Positions 1-8,979 of a stretch of 64,000 nucleotides of DNA are shown here, one piece after another. The notes beneath the pieces are model-generated. The model made no database searches. It was not told the origin of the DNA and worked only from the letters and a program-made list of their open reading frames with translations. Position 1 is the stretch's first letter. Every line of letters begins with the position of its first letter. Both the position numbers and the translations under genes were made by a program. The DNA comes from JAAYED01 sp040772225 (GTDB taxonomy: Bacteria; Chloroflexota; Anaerolineae; UBA1429), in assembly GCA_040772225.1 (NCBI GenBank), contig JAXGYO010000002.1, positions 496,001-560,000 of the forward strand, in the 5' to 3' direction.

Positions 1-170
1 AAAATCAGCGACGAGATCTGGTCCGCCTGAATGGCCCGCCGCAGTAAGCGTCCTGGACCGACAACGTGCTCCTGCCCGACGAACTCGTCCATGGTGCGCG
101 GCCGCATACGCGCGGCCAACGGCGCCTCTCGCTCGATCTGCTCCTGCCGGCCATGCTCAAACAGGTCCAT
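1..170 (-). CDS. rarA: Replication-associated recombination protein RarA (MgsA), 5' part only
   Basis: The first 56 codons of a gene that reads leftward off the window edge. The start codon is the ATG at 170-168. The visible protein begins MDLFEHGRQEQ and continues with APLAARMRPRTMDEFVGQE, which is the characteristic opening of the RarA/MgsA clamp-loader-like AAA+ ATPases acting at stalled forks. The Walker A motif that should follow lies beyond position 1, so the ATPase core cannot be checked. Family recognition rests on this N-terminal block alone, but the block is very conserved. Confidence 0.85.
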   Translation of the reverse strand, partial: MDLFEHGRQEQIEREAPLAARMRPRTMDEFVGQEHVVGPGRLLRRAIQADQISSLI

Positions 171-287
171 ACGGTCCTTCCTCGGGGCACCAGATAATCA
201 GCAACCAGGTTTCGGTTAGCCTCAACATCATGATTCTACCCTTAACAGTGATGCTGTGAAATGTCCGGTTTGTGCTCGGAATGCCCC

Positions 288-315
288 TTGCCAGCCATTT
301 CCGGTGACATATAAT
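288..315 (+). promoter_or_regulatory. Sigma70-type promoter of the DUF2085 gene
   Basis: TTGCCA at 288-293 and a perfect TATAAT at 310-315 with a 16-base spacer. Transcription would begin near 322. This rules out any start codon of the downstream frame before that point, including the ATG at 256. Confidence 0.75.
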
Positions 316-384
316 GCCCTGGTGCGCAACGATTGGAGGCCAGATAGCGTATGGTATATGTGGCAAGAGACGAGGGGCAAGGGC

Positions 385-1068
385 ATGCCATCGGCGGCTG
401 AGTTCATCCTGAACGGCATCTGCCACCGGTACCCGGCGCACGCACTCGTGCACGGCGGACAGACATCACTGCTATGCGCCCGCTGCACAGGGATGTTCTG
501 CGGCGCGTTCTTGATCCTGTGCTTGTTCGCGGCAGCAGGGGAACATCACCGGGCGGGGAGCCCGCCCTGGTACGCGCACTCTGTTTGTCTGGGCCTAGCT
601 GCCTGGTGGGCGATCGATGGCCTTAATGCGACAGCCTATGCGTACCTTGGAAATGCGCTGCTCTATGAGCCCACCAACGAACTGCGCCTGTTCACCGGGG
701 TTGGCATGGGATTTGCGCTCGCCATCGAGCTTTGGCCTGTCGCCGTACAGACATGGGCAGCACGACCGGAGCCGTTGCCGGCTATCGAGACGCCCGGGCA
801 TCTGCTCGGGCTCGTGGCGATCGCGGTGCTGACGGGGCTCTTGCTGTTGAACCATCGACCTCCCTGGGAGATGGTAGCGGTCTGGACAGGGCTGGGGATC
901 ACGACGCTGCTGGTTGGTGCCAACAGCCTGCTGCTGGCACTCATGACGGAAGTTACAGGCAGTCGCCTACGCGGCCACAGGCTACTGATGATCCTCGCCG
1001 GAGGGCTGGCGCTTGCCCTGCTCGAGACGGGCGGCCTCTCATTGCTCCGGCAACTGGTGGGAGCCTGA
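385..1068 (+). CDS. DUF2085 family membrane protein
   Basis: A 227-residue integral membrane protein with about five hydrophobic segments. Near the N-terminus it has the DUF2085 signature: CHRYPAHALVHGG followed by CARCTGMFCG, that is a Cys-His-Arg element and a C-x-R-C-x-G element that look like a metal or redox site at a membrane boundary. The function of the family is unknown. The open frame extends back to an ATG at 256, but a strong promoter at 288-315 makes that start impossible. ATG 385 is preceded by GAGGGG at about nine bases; ATG 358 is the alternative. It is followed by a separately promoted membrane gene. Confidence 0.75.
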   Translation: MPSAAEFILNGICHRYPAHALVHGGQTSLLCARCTGMFCGAFLILCLFAAAGEHHRAGSPPWYAHSVCLGLAAWWAIDGLNATAYAYLGNALLYEPTNELRLFTGVGMGFALAIELWPVAVQTWAARPEPLPAIETPGHLLGLVAIAVLTGLLLLNHRPPWEMVAVWTGLGITTLLVGANSLLLALMTEVTGSRLRGHRLLMILAGGLALALLETGGLSLLRQLVGA

Positions 1069-1100
1069 GGCTCCTCCAGCGGAACAGGACGCGGTGCTGC

Positions 1101-1129
1101 TTGAGCTGTGCCGCCGGTACAGATATACT
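1101..1129 (+). promoter_or_regulatory. Sigma70-type promoter of the DUF4013 gene
   Basis: TTGAGC at 1101-1106 and TATACT at 1124-1129 with a 17-base spacer, about 80 bases before the ATG at 1209. Confidence 0.65.
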
Positions 1130-1208
1130 TGAGGCAGGATTCAACCCTGCCTGGCTAAGCACACGCGATGGGTAGTGTGCAACCACAGGTGCATCAGAAG
1201 GAGGTCCG

Positions 1209-1865
1209 ATGGATATTGGAAAAGCGTTCTCCTATGTAGTCAGTGACAAGGATTGGGTCAAAAAAGTCGTCATCGGTGGCATTCTGGGCATCATCCCGAT
1301 CGCCAACTTGATTGTCATGGGCTATGGCCTGCGTGTCCTGAAGAACGTGGCCCAGGACGATCCTCAGCCGCTGCCGGAGTGGGATGACTGGGGCGGCGAC
1401 TTTGTGAAGGGCCTCATAGTCACGCTCGCAAGCCTCATCTACTCCTCGCCAGCGATCGTGCTCTCTGCCATTTTTGCGCTGATAGGTGTGGTTGCAGGAT
1501 TTGCAGGAAATGCTCCCGGCGAAGCACAGGGCGTATTCGCAGTCCTCATGGTCTGCTTCACCTGGCTGATGATGCTGTGGGGTCTGGCTGTTGGCCTGTG
1601 GATGCCGGCAGCCATGGTAAACTATACCGACAAGTGGTCGTTCGGTGCCATGTTCGCGTTCGAAAAGATCTGGACGTTGATCTCGGATAACATCGGCAAC
1701 TATGTCACCGTACTGGCAGTCATGGTGCTCGCAGGGATTGCCGCCATTTTCGGCATCATCGGCTGCGTGATCGGTGTGCTCTTCACGCAGTTCTACGCCC
1801 AGCTGGTAAGCATGCATGCCCTCGGTCAGTTTGCCCGTGAGGCCGGCAGGCCCACGGTGGTCTGA
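1209..1865 (+). CDS. DUF4013-like membrane protein
   Basis: A 218-residue protein with an AGAAGGAGGT ribosome-binding site just upstream of its ATG. It opens with an amphipathic stretch (MDIGKAFSYVVSDKDW), then a hydrophobic helix, then the segment PLPEWDDWGGDFVKG, then three more hydrophobic stretches. The order of a short cytosolic start, GYGLRVL, and a P-LPEWDDW-like loop is typical of DUF4013 membrane proteins, whose role is unknown. It stands alone between its own promoter and a strong terminator, so it is probably monocistronic. Confidence 0.7.
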   Translation: MDIGKAFSYVVSDKDWVKKVVIGGILGIIPIANLIVMGYGLRVLKNVAQDDPQPLPEWDDWGGDFVKGLIVTLASLIYSSPAIVLSAIFALIGVVAGFAGNAPGEAQGVFAVLMVCFTWLMMLWGLAVGLWMPAAMVNYTDKWSFGAMFAFEKIWTLISDNIGNYVTVLAVMVLAGIAAIFGIIGCVIGVLFTQFYAQLVSMHALGQFAREAGRPTVV

Positions 1866-1930
1866 GCGAGCCAGCAAGAGCCACGCCAAAGGCGCCCAAT
1901 GAGGGCGGATCGCGAACATGCGCGGTCATC

Positions 1931-1966
1931 AGGAGAGAGGGGCGCCCCTCTCTCCTGTCTTTTCCT
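1931..1966 (+). terminator. Intrinsic terminator after the DUF4013 gene
   Basis: A perfect 26-base palindrome at 1931-1956 (13-base arm AGGAGAGAGGGGC) followed by GTCTTTTCC. It would fold into a long GC-rich hairpin with a short T-rich tail. Confidence 0.7.
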
Positions 1967-2055
1967 CACACCTCCCTCAGATACTCACAGCACGGGCTTT
2001 CTGATAGCATTCCGATGCCCTGTGACAGTTTCTGACAGTAAGCCCGGCCTACACT

Positions 2056-3393
2056 ATGCCCATGCAGATGAATGCCGATATGCCGTCCCCCACGCCTTTT
2101 GGGGAAACCAGACCATACACCTCTCGCCTGAGCGGCCTGCATCGCATGCCACTTGAGGAGCGCATTGCTCTCGTGGCCTCACTGGCTGGCCTGGACGCGG
2201 CCGACATTGCCGCTATGACTGGTCAGGGCGCTGATGCGCTCGACAGGGCAAACGCATCGATCGAGAACGCGCTTGGGGTTGTTGGGCTACCTCTGGGCAT
2301 TGGCACAAACCTCATCGTGAATGGTCGCGACGTCCTGGTACCCATGGCCATAGAGGAACCGTCGGTAGTTGCGGCGCTCTCCAACGGCGCACTGTTGGTT
2401 CGTGAAGCCGGTGGCGTTCAGGCCAGCGCGGATGCCTCGGAAATGATCGGGCAGATCCAGATCTATGATCTGGATGATCCTGTGGCAGCCCGCGCGCGCC
2501 TTCTGGATCACCAGGATGCGCTGCTGGCGCTGGCCAACGGGACGATGCCAGGCATGGTTTCACGGGGCGGAGGGGCGCGAGACCTTCAGGTGCGGCTGAT
2601 CGACACGGCCATGGGCACCACGCTCGTGGTCCATTTGACGGTAGATGTATGCGATGCCATGGGTGCAAATGTGGTCAACAGCGTCGCCGAAGCACTGGCA
2701 CCAGCCTGTGAGCGTCTTACAGGAGGCCATGTTGGCCTGCGGGTGCTGAGCAATCTGGCGACACAGCGTCTGGCACGGGCGACATGCCGGGTGCCCGCTG
2801 CGCGACTCGCTTCAGATAGCCTGGAAGCAGAGCAGGCCATACGCGCTTTTCTGGCGGCACAGGCGCTGGCCGATGCCGACCCATACCGCGCTGCGACCCA
2901 CAACAAGGGCATAATGAACGGCATCGACGCTGTGGCCCTCGCCACCGGCAACGACTGGCGCGCGATCGAGGCAGGAGCCCACGCCTGGGCAGCGCGCAGC
3001 GGTGTCTACAAGCCGCTGTCCACCTGGGTTCGCGATCCCGATGGAGATCTGTTGGGCAGTATCGAGTTGCCTCTGACGGTTGGCACACAGGGCGGCGCCA
3101 CCCGTGCTCACGCCGTGGCGCCAGTGGCCCTCAAGATCATGCGCGTGCAGCGTGCTCAAGAGCTTGCCGAGATCATGGCTGCGGTGGGCCTGGTCCAGAA
3201 CCTGGCCGCCCTCAGGGCGCTCACTACGGAGGGCATCCAACGGGGACATATGCGTCTGCATGCGCGTCAGGTCGCCCTGGCAGCGGGCGCCGAGGGCCCA
3301 GAGGCAAACGACCTAGTAGAGCGCCTGATCGCAGGCGGTGCTATATCGCTCTCCAGAGCGCAGGCACTGTTAAAGGAGCTGCGCGGAGAATGA
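2056..3393 (+). CDS. mvaA: Hydroxymethylglutaryl-CoA reductase, class II
   Basis: A 445-residue HMG-CoA reductase converting HMG-CoA to mevalonate, or the reverse in degradative members. It matches the bacterial class II form (about 430 residues) rather than the larger class I. Landmarks are SIENALG, LPLGIGTN, IEEPSVVAA, DAMGANVVNSV, HNKGIMNGID and RGHMRLHARQ. By position, the catalytic set known from Pseudomonas mevalonii corresponds to Glu101, Lys284, Asp300 and His398, all present. Genes for HMG-CoA synthase, thiolase and a DUF35 protein follow on the same strand, so a biosynthetic role is likely. ATGs at 2056, 2062, 2068 and 2080 are all possible and none has a clear Shine-Dalgarno. A TACACT box at 2050-2055 would even permit a leaderless transcript. 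Confidence 0.9.
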   Translation: MPMQMNADMPSPTPFGETRPYTSRLSGLHRMPLEERIALVASLAGLDAADIAAMTGQGADALDRANASIENALGVVGLPLGIGTNLIVNGRDVLVPMAIEEPSVVAALSNGALLVREAGGVQASADASEMIGQIQIYDLDDPVAARARLLDHQDALLALANGTMPGMVSRGGGARDLQVRLIDTAMGTTLVVHLTVDVCDAMGANVVNSVAEALAPACERLTGGHVGLRVLSNLATQRLARATCRVPAARLASDSLEAEQAIRAFLAAQALADADPYRAATHNKGIMNGIDAVALATGNDWRAIEAGAHAWAARSGVYKPLSTWVRDPDGDLLGSIELPLTVGTQGGATRAHAVAPVALKIMRVQRAQELAEIMAAVGLVQNLAALRALTTEGIQRGHMRLHARQVALAAGAEGPEANDLVERLIAGGAISLSRAQALLKELRGE

Positions 3394-3445
3394 CTGGTTG
3401 TTTGCAACAATCACCAGATAGATACGCCATGTACTGGGAGGCACC

Positions 3446-4495
3446 ATGCTGATGCGGCCTCACCTGCAAGTCGGTATTGCCGGCTATGGCGCCTATGTGC
3501 CGCGATACCGCCTCCCTGCCTCAGAGGTCAACCGCGTCTGGCACGATGGTCAGGACGCAACGCCGATCACAGAGAAATCGGTTCCTGGGCCAGATGAGGA
3601 TACGGTCACCATGTCCATCGAGGCCGCACGCAATGCTCTTGCGCGAGCCGCCATCGATCCCGAATTGATTGGCGCCGTCTGGGTTGGCAGCGAATCACAT
3701 CCCTATGCCGTCAAACCCACCTCGACCATCGTCGCGCAAGCCATCGGGGCGGTACCCAACACGCTGGGCGCGGACTGGCAGTTTGCCTGCAAAGCGGGCA
3801 CGGAGGCGCTGCAGGCCGCCGTGGCGCTGGTGGGTTCCGGGATGGCGCCCTACGCGCTCGCCATTGGCATGGACACAGCCCAGGGACGTCCGGGTGATGC
3901 CCTGGAGTACACCGCCGCTGCCGGCGGGGCTGCCTGTATTCTCGCCCCGGCGAACTGCTGCATCGCCATCCTGGAGGGATCTACCTCTTACGTGAGCGAG
4001 ACGCCCGACTTTTGGCGCCGACCCGGGGCGCAGTATCCGGAGCACGCCGGACGGTTTACCGGCGAGCCGGCCTACTTTGAGCATGTTGAGGCTTCGACCC
4101 GCGCGCTGCTCAATTCGCTGGGATACGAAGCGTCGGATTTCGCCCATGCTGTTTTCCATCAGCCCAACACGCGATTCCCCGCCCGTGCGGCTCGCGAGCT
4201 GGGCTTTGACAGCGAGCAGATACGCGCAGGGATGCTGGTTGATCGCATTGGCAACGCCTATGCAGGATCGTCCATGCTCGGCCTGAGCGCCGTCCTGGAT
4301 GTTGCCGCTGCCGGCGAGCGCATCCTGCAGGTGTCGTTCGGATCCGGAGCGGGCAGTGATGCATTTGTGTGGCGAGTTACACACAGGATTGATGAGCGCA
4401 GGTGCCAGGCACCCACCACTGAAGCATACATTCAGCGGCGCAAAGAGATCGACTATGCCACCTATGTTCGCTACCGTGGCAAGCTCAGTGGATAG
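3446..4495 (+). CDS. HMG-CoA synthase, archaeal type
   Basis: A 349-residue condensing enzyme that joins acetyl-CoA and acetoacetyl-CoA to give HMG-CoA. Its length and opening (VGIAGYGAYVPRYRL) fit the archaeal HMG-CoA synthase family rather than the eukaryotic or Gram-positive MvaS. The triad is visible: Glu83 in GSESHP, nucleophile Cys115 in FACKAGTEAL, and His238 in VFHQPNTR. GGGAGG ends four bases before ATG 3446; an in-frame ATG at 3452 is the alternative. It lies 52 bases after mvaA and 12 bases before the thiolase, the same gene partnership seen in archaea. Confidence 0.9.
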   Translation: MLMRPHLQVGIAGYGAYVPRYRLPASEVNRVWHDGQDATPITEKSVPGPDEDTVTMSIEAARNALARAAIDPELIGAVWVGSESHPYAVKPTSTIVAQAIGAVPNTLGADWQFACKAGTEALQAAVALVGSGMAPYALAIGMDTAQGRPGDALEYTAAAGGAACILAPANCCIAILEGSTSYVSETPDFWRRPGAQYPEHAGRFTGEPAYFEHVEASTRALLNSLGYEASDFAHAVFHQPNTRFPARAARELGFDSEQIRAGMLVDRIGNAYAGSSMLGLSAVLDVAAAGERILQVSFGSGAGSDAFVWRVTHRIDERRCQAPTTEAYIQRRKEIDYATYVRYRGKLSG

Positions 4496-4507
4496 GGGAA
4501 GGCATCT

Positions 4508-5668
4508 GTGAGAGAAGTGGCGATCCTGGGCATCGGGCAGACTCCCGTTAATGAGCACTGGGAGTCCAGCCTGCGCGATCTTGGGTACCAGGCCCTGCAG
4601 GCGGCGCTGGACGATGCCCGCGTAGCGGCGCCACAGATGCTCATCGTCGGGAACATGCTCTCGGGCGCCCTGGCGAGTCAGGAGAACCTCGGTGCCCTGA
4701 TAGCGGACTATGCCGGCCATCGCGGTATTGAAGCCCTCAAGGTTGAAGCCGCCTGCGCCAGCGGAGCAGCCGCCGTACGCCTGGCGACTATGGCGGTTGC
4801 CGGTGGGGCCTGTGACATCGCAGTAGCGCTGGGCGTCGAGAAGATGACCGATGGCCGCGCTGAGCAGGCGACAGCGGCACTGGCCTATGCCGCCGATGCC
4901 GAGTACGAGGCCGAGCAGGGGCTATCCTTTGTCGCGCTTAACGCCCTCATCATGCGGCGCTACATGCACGCGTACGGTTACCAGCACAACGATTTTGCCG
5001 GTTTCGCCATCAACTCGCACCACAATGCGAGCACCAACCCTTTCGCGATGTACCCGCATGAGATCACCCTGCGGCAGTTTGAGAATGCCCGACCCGTTGC
5101 AGATCCGATTACGCTGCTGGACTCGTCCGGCATCGGCGACGGCGCTGCGGCTGTGGTCCTGGTGCCCCTTGACCTCGCCCGGCGAGTGACTACCCACCCG
5201 GTCGTGCGCATTGCGGCATCAGCCTCGGCGACGGACTCTGTTGCGCTGCACGATCGCCGTGACCCTCTGTTTCTCCAGGCCGCCTTTGAGTCGTCTCAGC
5301 GGGCGTTCGCTCAGTCGGGGACGAGTCCTGACGACATTGACTTTTTTGAGTTGCACGACGCCTTTACGATTATGTCGACACTGTCGCTGGAGGCCTGTGG
5401 ATTTGCCCCTCGCGGGCGCGGCGTCACGCTGGCGATGGAGGGCTGTATCACGCGCCAGGGGCGCCTGCCCATTTGCACCCTGGGTGGCCTCAAAGCACGC
5501 GGGCATCCCGTGGGAGCTACCGGTGTCTATCAGATCGTCGAGGCGGTACAGCAGCTTCGTGGAACCGCCGGCGCTAATCAGCTCCCCGGCGCCCGCCTGG
5601 GAATGACCCAGAACATTGGCGGCAGCGGCGCCAATGTCATCACGCACATACTTGAGCGAATGAACTGA
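4508..5668 (+). CDS. Acetoacetyl-CoA thiolase, archaeal/SCP2-like
   Basis: A 386-residue thiolase supplying acetoacetyl-CoA to the adjacent HMG-CoA synthase. The acylated nucleophile is Cys83 in EAACASGAAA, and the active-site His is His333 in KARGHPVGATG. The C-terminal CxG of classical biosynthetic thiolases is replaced by NIGGSGAN, as expected in the archaeal/SCP2-type branch. The start is GTG 4508 (MREVAILGIG), 12 bases after the synthase stop. In Methanothermococcus the corresponding thiolase and synthase form one complex held by a DUF35 protein, and the gene for such a protein follows here. Confidence 0.88.
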   Translation: MREVAILGIGQTPVNEHWESSLRDLGYQALQAALDDARVAAPQMLIVGNMLSGALASQENLGALIADYAGHRGIEALKVEAACASGAAAVRLATMAVAGGACDIAVALGVEKMTDGRAEQATAALAYAADAEYEAEQGLSFVALNALIMRRYMHAYGYQHNDFAGFAINSHHNASTNPFAMYPHEITLRQFENARPVADPITLLDSSGIGDGAAAVVLVPLDLARRVTTHPVVRIAASASATDSVALHDRRDPLFLQAAFESSQRAFAQSGTSPDDIDFFELHDAFTIMSTLSLEACGFAPRGRGVTLAMEGCITRQGRLPICTLGGLKARGHPVGATGVYQIVEAVQQLRGTAGANQLPGARLGMTQNIGGSGANVITHILERMN

Positions 5669-5686
5669 GCACAGGAGGTATCCGAT

Positions 5687-6094
5687 ATGACTAGCCCATC
5701 ACAGTGGCGCAGACGACAGCAGCGACTTGCCTTGGTCGGAGAGGTGTGCCCCCACTGCGGGGCGAAGCTGTTCCCGCCCAGGGATGTCTGCCCGCATTGC
5801 GGCGGACCTGCCAAGATCAACTATGCCATGGGTGGTCGCGGGACGGTCTACTCCTACTCACGCGTGATGGCGGCTCCGGAGGGCTTTGACAATTGCGCCC
5901 CGTATTATGTCGCGCTGGTGGCACTGGATGAGGGGCCACTGATTACCGCTCAACTCACCGACATAGATCCGGACGATATCCGCATCGGGCTTCCCGTAGA
6001 GATGGTTACGCGCGTCATGCGTCAGGACGGCGACCGCGGGCTGATTGACTACAGCTTCAAGTTCCGCCCGATCCTGGAGCGTGTGGCAGGTTAG
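5687..6094 (+). CDS. DUF35 zinc-ribbon/OB-fold protein (acyl-CoA-binding scaffold)
   Basis: A 135-residue protein with an N-terminal rubredoxin-like zinc ribbon (CPHCGAKLFPPRDVCPHCGG) and a C-terminal OB-fold part. AGGAGG precedes the ATG. In archaea such DUF35 proteins bridge acetoacetyl-CoA thiolase and HMG-CoA synthase and help channel the intermediate. Here the gene lies 18 bases after the thiolase gene, so the same role is inferred. DUF35 proteins also accompany other thiolases, so the function depends on this context. Confidence 0.87.
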   Translation: MTSPSQWRRRQQRLALVGEVCPHCGAKLFPPRDVCPHCGGPAKINYAMGGRGTVYSYSRVMAAPEGFDNCAPYYVALVALDEGPLITAQLTDIDPDDIRIGLPVEMVTRVMRQDGDRGLIDYSFKFRPILERVAG

Positions 6095-6142
6095 CCCCCA
6101 CGCACAGCCAGTCCCGAAGCCATCTGACGGCGGCGGTATCCA

Positions 6143-6170
6143 TTGCGCGCGTTCCCACGAAAAGTATAAT
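6143..6170 (+). promoter_or_regulatory. Sigma70-type promoter of the mannonate-dehydratase-like gene
   Basis: TTGCGC at 6143-6148 and TATAAT at 6165-6170, spacer 16. Predicted transcription start near 6177, giving a leader of about 25 bases to ATG 6203. Confidence 0.75.
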
Positions 6171-6202
6171 GGGGACGCGCGTGATCATAGAAGGAGCCTG
6201 CC

Positions 6203-7261
6203 ATGTCTCAACAGAACGATCAGCGGACCAACCTGCCCTATGCCTTGCAGACGATCCCGGGCTACTATAGCTCGCAGCCCGGCATTCAGATGGGCAGCCA
6301 GTTCTCTTCGAGCGCGACCGACGACGACCTTACCTTTGCACGACAGCTGGGCATCGAATGGGCGATGGTCAATGTCGATGATCCCGAGTTGCACAGTGCA
6401 GAGGGCTATCGCGCCATCAAATCCCGCTTCGAGGCTGCGGGCCTGCGCATATACCGGCTCGCCAACCATCGCTGTCACAACATGACGTCGGTCACGCTTG
6501 GGCTGCCCGATAGGGATGAGCGGATCGCCGAATATCTGCAATACATTCGGAACCTGGGCGCCGCCGGGATCCACTACGCGACCTATGCTCACATGGCCAA
6601 TGGCATCTGGAGCTCGGCGCGAGAGCACATAAGGGGTGGCGCAGAGTCCCGTAGCTTTCACATCGATCAGCCCCACACAGGCCACTGGATTGACGAGACC
6701 TTTGAGGGACCGCTTACGCATGGCCGTGAGTACTCGGAGGACGAACTCTGGGAGAACTATGCATACTTTATCCGGCAGGTGGTGCCGGTGGCTGAAGAGG
6801 CGGGCGTGCGCATCGGTATCCACCCTGACGATCCGCCGGTATACCCCCTGGGCGGCATCCCCCGTACGATCTTTGGCTCTTTCGAGGGCTACCGGCGCGC
6901 GATTGAGATGGCCGCCAGCCCGAATATCGGCGTGTGCCTCTGTGTCGGGTGCTGGCTGGAAGGCGGAGCCGCCATGGGCAAGGACGTGATCGAAACAATT
7001 CACTATTTTGGATCGCGCCGCAAACTATTCAAGATACACCTTCGTAACGTCACTGCCCCGATGCCGGAGGGCTTTGCAGAGACCTATATGGACGCTGGCT
7101 ACATGGACCTCGCGGAGGTCATCTCGGCGCTCCACGCGGTCAAATTCGATGGCGCGATTATCTCGGATCATTTGCCCACCATGGTGGGCGGCCGGCGTGC
7201 CGCAGAGGCGTACCACATCGGCTACATGCGCGGGCTGGTGAACGCAATTCAGCGCGGCTGA
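6203..7261 (+). CDS. Mannonate dehydratase (UxuA)-like TIM-barrel enzyme
   Basis: A 352-residue TIM-barrel protein of the xylose-isomerase-like fold. Several blocks match mannonate dehydratase, which dehydrates D-mannonate to 2-keto-3-deoxygluconate in hexuronate breakdown: GIHPDDPP, FKIHLRNV followed by ETYMDAGYMDL, and a C-terminal SDHLPTMVGG. A good AGAAGGAG site precedes the ATG. It has its own promoter and sits alone, with no uronate isomerase or KDG kinase nearby. A related sugar-acid or epimerase activity is therefore possible. Length fits the shorter UxuA forms. Confidence 0.7.
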   Translation: MSQQNDQRTNLPYALQTIPGYYSSQPGIQMGSQFSSSATDDDLTFARQLGIEWAMVNVDDPELHSAEGYRAIKSRFEAAGLRIYRLANHRCHNMTSVTLGLPDRDERIAEYLQYIRNLGAAGIHYATYAHMANGIWSSAREHIRGGAESRSFHIDQPHTGHWIDETFEGPLTHGREYSEDELWENYAYFIRQVVPVAEEAGVRIGIHPDDPPVYPLGGIPRTIFGSFEGYRRAIEMAASPNIGVCLCVGCWLEGGAAMGKDVIETIHYFGSRRKLFKIHLRNVTAPMPEGFAETYMDAGYMDLAEVISALHAVKFDGAIISDHLPTMVGGRRAAEAYHIGYMRGLVNAIQRG

Positions 7262-7312
7262 CGGCAGGGCTGCGATAGGGCACAAGTGGCGGTGCGTCGC
7301 CAGTGAGGACAC

Positions 7313-7341
7313 TTGCCGCTGCCCGGTGGCACCGCTATAAT
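7313..7341 (+). promoter_or_regulatory. Sigma70-type promoter of guaA
   Basis: TTGCCG at 7313-7318 and TATAAT at 7336-7341, spacer 17, about 50 bases upstream of ATG 7392. Confidence 0.75.
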
Positions 7342-7391
7342 GGGCCGGTATGAGAGGATCGATCCAGTAACCTGAGGGATACCATACGCCA

Positions 7392-8951
7392 ATGCCCACC
7401 CCTGGTACCGCCCGCTCGACGATTGTGGTACTCGACTATGGCTCCCAGTACGCCCAGCTTATCGTGCGGCGGGTGCGTGAGTGCCACGTCTATGCTGAGA
7501 TGCTGCCCTGGGACGCGAGCGAGAGCGACATCGATCGCCTCAACCCGGCCGGGATCATCCTGTCGGGGGGGCCGAACAGCGTCTATGACGCCGGTGCGCC
7601 CCATCTGTGCGAGCATGTTCTCAAGCGCGACATCCCGGTTCTGGGACTCTGCTACGGCATGCAGTTGATGGCGCATCAGATGCAAGGGCGTGTCGCACTC
7701 GCAGAGCACCGCGAATATGGCCTGGCCCAAGTCCAGATAACTGACCCGTCGAGCGCCCTGTTCCACGGCCTGGACGCTGTTCAGCAGGTCTGGATGAGCC
7801 ACGGTGATCGCATCGATGCGCTGCCAGTGGGCTTTGTAGCGTCCGCTCGTTCAGACAATTCACCCTATGCAGCAATCGAGCACCGCGAGCGCAGGCTCTA
7901 TGGCGTGCAGTTCCATCCCGAGGTCGTGCACACCGAGCATGGCGCTGTGATCCTCAGCAACTTTGCGTTGCGGATCTGCGGCTGCACGCCCAGTTGGACC
8001 GCCAGCTCAATCATACACGACTCTGTACGCAGCATTCGTGAGACGGTGGGCGGGGGCCGCGTCATTTGTGGCCTCTCCGGAGGTGTCGATTCCACCGTGG
8101 TCGCCACGCTGGTCCACCGGGCTATCGGTGACCAACTGACCGCAGTTTTCGTAAACACCGGGCTCCTGCGCCAGAACGAGGCGGAGGAGACCGTAGTGCG
8201 TTTTGGGCAGCTTCTCGGCGACAGGCTGCAGTACGTCGACGCCTCTGAGGTGTTTCTCCACGCACTGGCCGGTGTCACTGACCCGGAACGCAAACGCGTC
8301 ATCATCGGGAATGCCTTTATCGACATCTTTGAACAAGAGGCAGCGCGGCTGGGAAAGGTCGACTACCTCGCGCAGGGAACGCTATACCCGGACGTCATAG
8401 AGAGTGCAGGGGGTACCGGCAATGCTGCCGCGACGATCAAGACCCACCACAATGTTGGCGGGTTGCCTGAGCGGATGCGCATGCAATTAATCGAGCCCCT
8501 ACGTTACCTTTTCAAGGACGAAGTGCGTGCCGTTGGCCTCGAACTGGGCCTGCCGCCCGATCTGATCTACCGGCCGCCCTTCCCAGGCCCGGGCCTCGCC
8601 GTGCGTATCGTGGGCGAGATCAACTATGAGCGCGTCGCCACGTTGCAGGCGGCAGATGCGATTGTGCGCCAGGAGATCGAATCGGCTGGTCTGGGTCGCG
8701 ATGTCTGGCAATACTTTGCGGTCCTGACGCCTCTGCAGACTGTGGGCGTCATGGGCGATAATCGGACCTATGCCAATGTTGTGGCAGTGCGTGCCGTGAC
8801 CAGTGTGGATGGCATGACCGCTGACTGGGCGCGCTTGCCCTATGAGGTGCTCGCCCGCATCTCCAGCAGAATCGTCAACCAGGTACCCGGGGTCAACCGT
8901 GTCGTGTACGACATCAGCAGCAAGCCTCCCGCCACCATCGAATGGGAATAG
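7392..8951 (+). CDS. guaA: GMP synthase (glutamine-hydrolysing)
   Basis: A 519-residue two-domain enzyme converting XMP to GMP with ATP and glutamine. The N-terminal class I amidotransferase has its nucleophile Cys87 in GLCYGMQ and the His-Glu pair in QFHPEVVHTE. The ATP-pyrophosphatase domain carries the P-loop GLSGGVDST. The C-terminal dimerisation domain ends in the typical KPPATIEWE. Length and domain order are standard. It is physically separate from the main purine cluster at 45-59 kb but completes the guanine branch together with guaB there. Confidence 0.97.
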   Translation: MPTPGTARSTIVVLDYGSQYAQLIVRRVRECHVYAEMLPWDASESDIDRLNPAGIILSGGPNSVYDAGAPHLCEHVLKRDIPVLGLCYGMQLMAHQMQGRVALAEHREYGLAQVQITDPSSALFHGLDAVQQVWMSHGDRIDALPVGFVASARSDNSPYAAIEHRERRLYGVQFHPEVVHTEHGAVILSNFALRICGCTPSWTASSIIHDSVRSIRETVGGGRVICGLSGGVDSTVVATLVHRAIGDQLTAVFVNTGLLRQNEAEETVVRFGQLLGDRLQYVDASEVFLHALAGVTDPERKRVIIGNAFIDIFEQEAARLGKVDYLAQGTLYPDVIESAGGTGNAAATIKTHHNVGGLPERMRMQLIEPLRYLFKDEVRAVGLELGLPPDLIYRPPFPGPGLAVRIVGEINYERVATLQAADAIVRQEIESAGLGRDVWQYFAVLTPLQTVGVMGDNRTYANVVAVRAVTSVDGMTADWARLPYEVLARISSRIVNQVPGVNRVVYDISSKPPATIEWE

Positions 8952-8979
8952 TGCGCGGTTCTTTCGGAGGGAAAACAGC

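Noticed and set aside
256..384. Longer start for the DUF2085 protein
   Set aside because: A TTGCCA-16-TATAAT promoter lies inside this extension, so it cannot be translated from that promoter.
8842..8979. Longer start for the PP2C/propeller protein inside guaA
   Set aside because: The extension is a shifted reading of the guaA end; ATG 8980 has a good ribosome-binding site.
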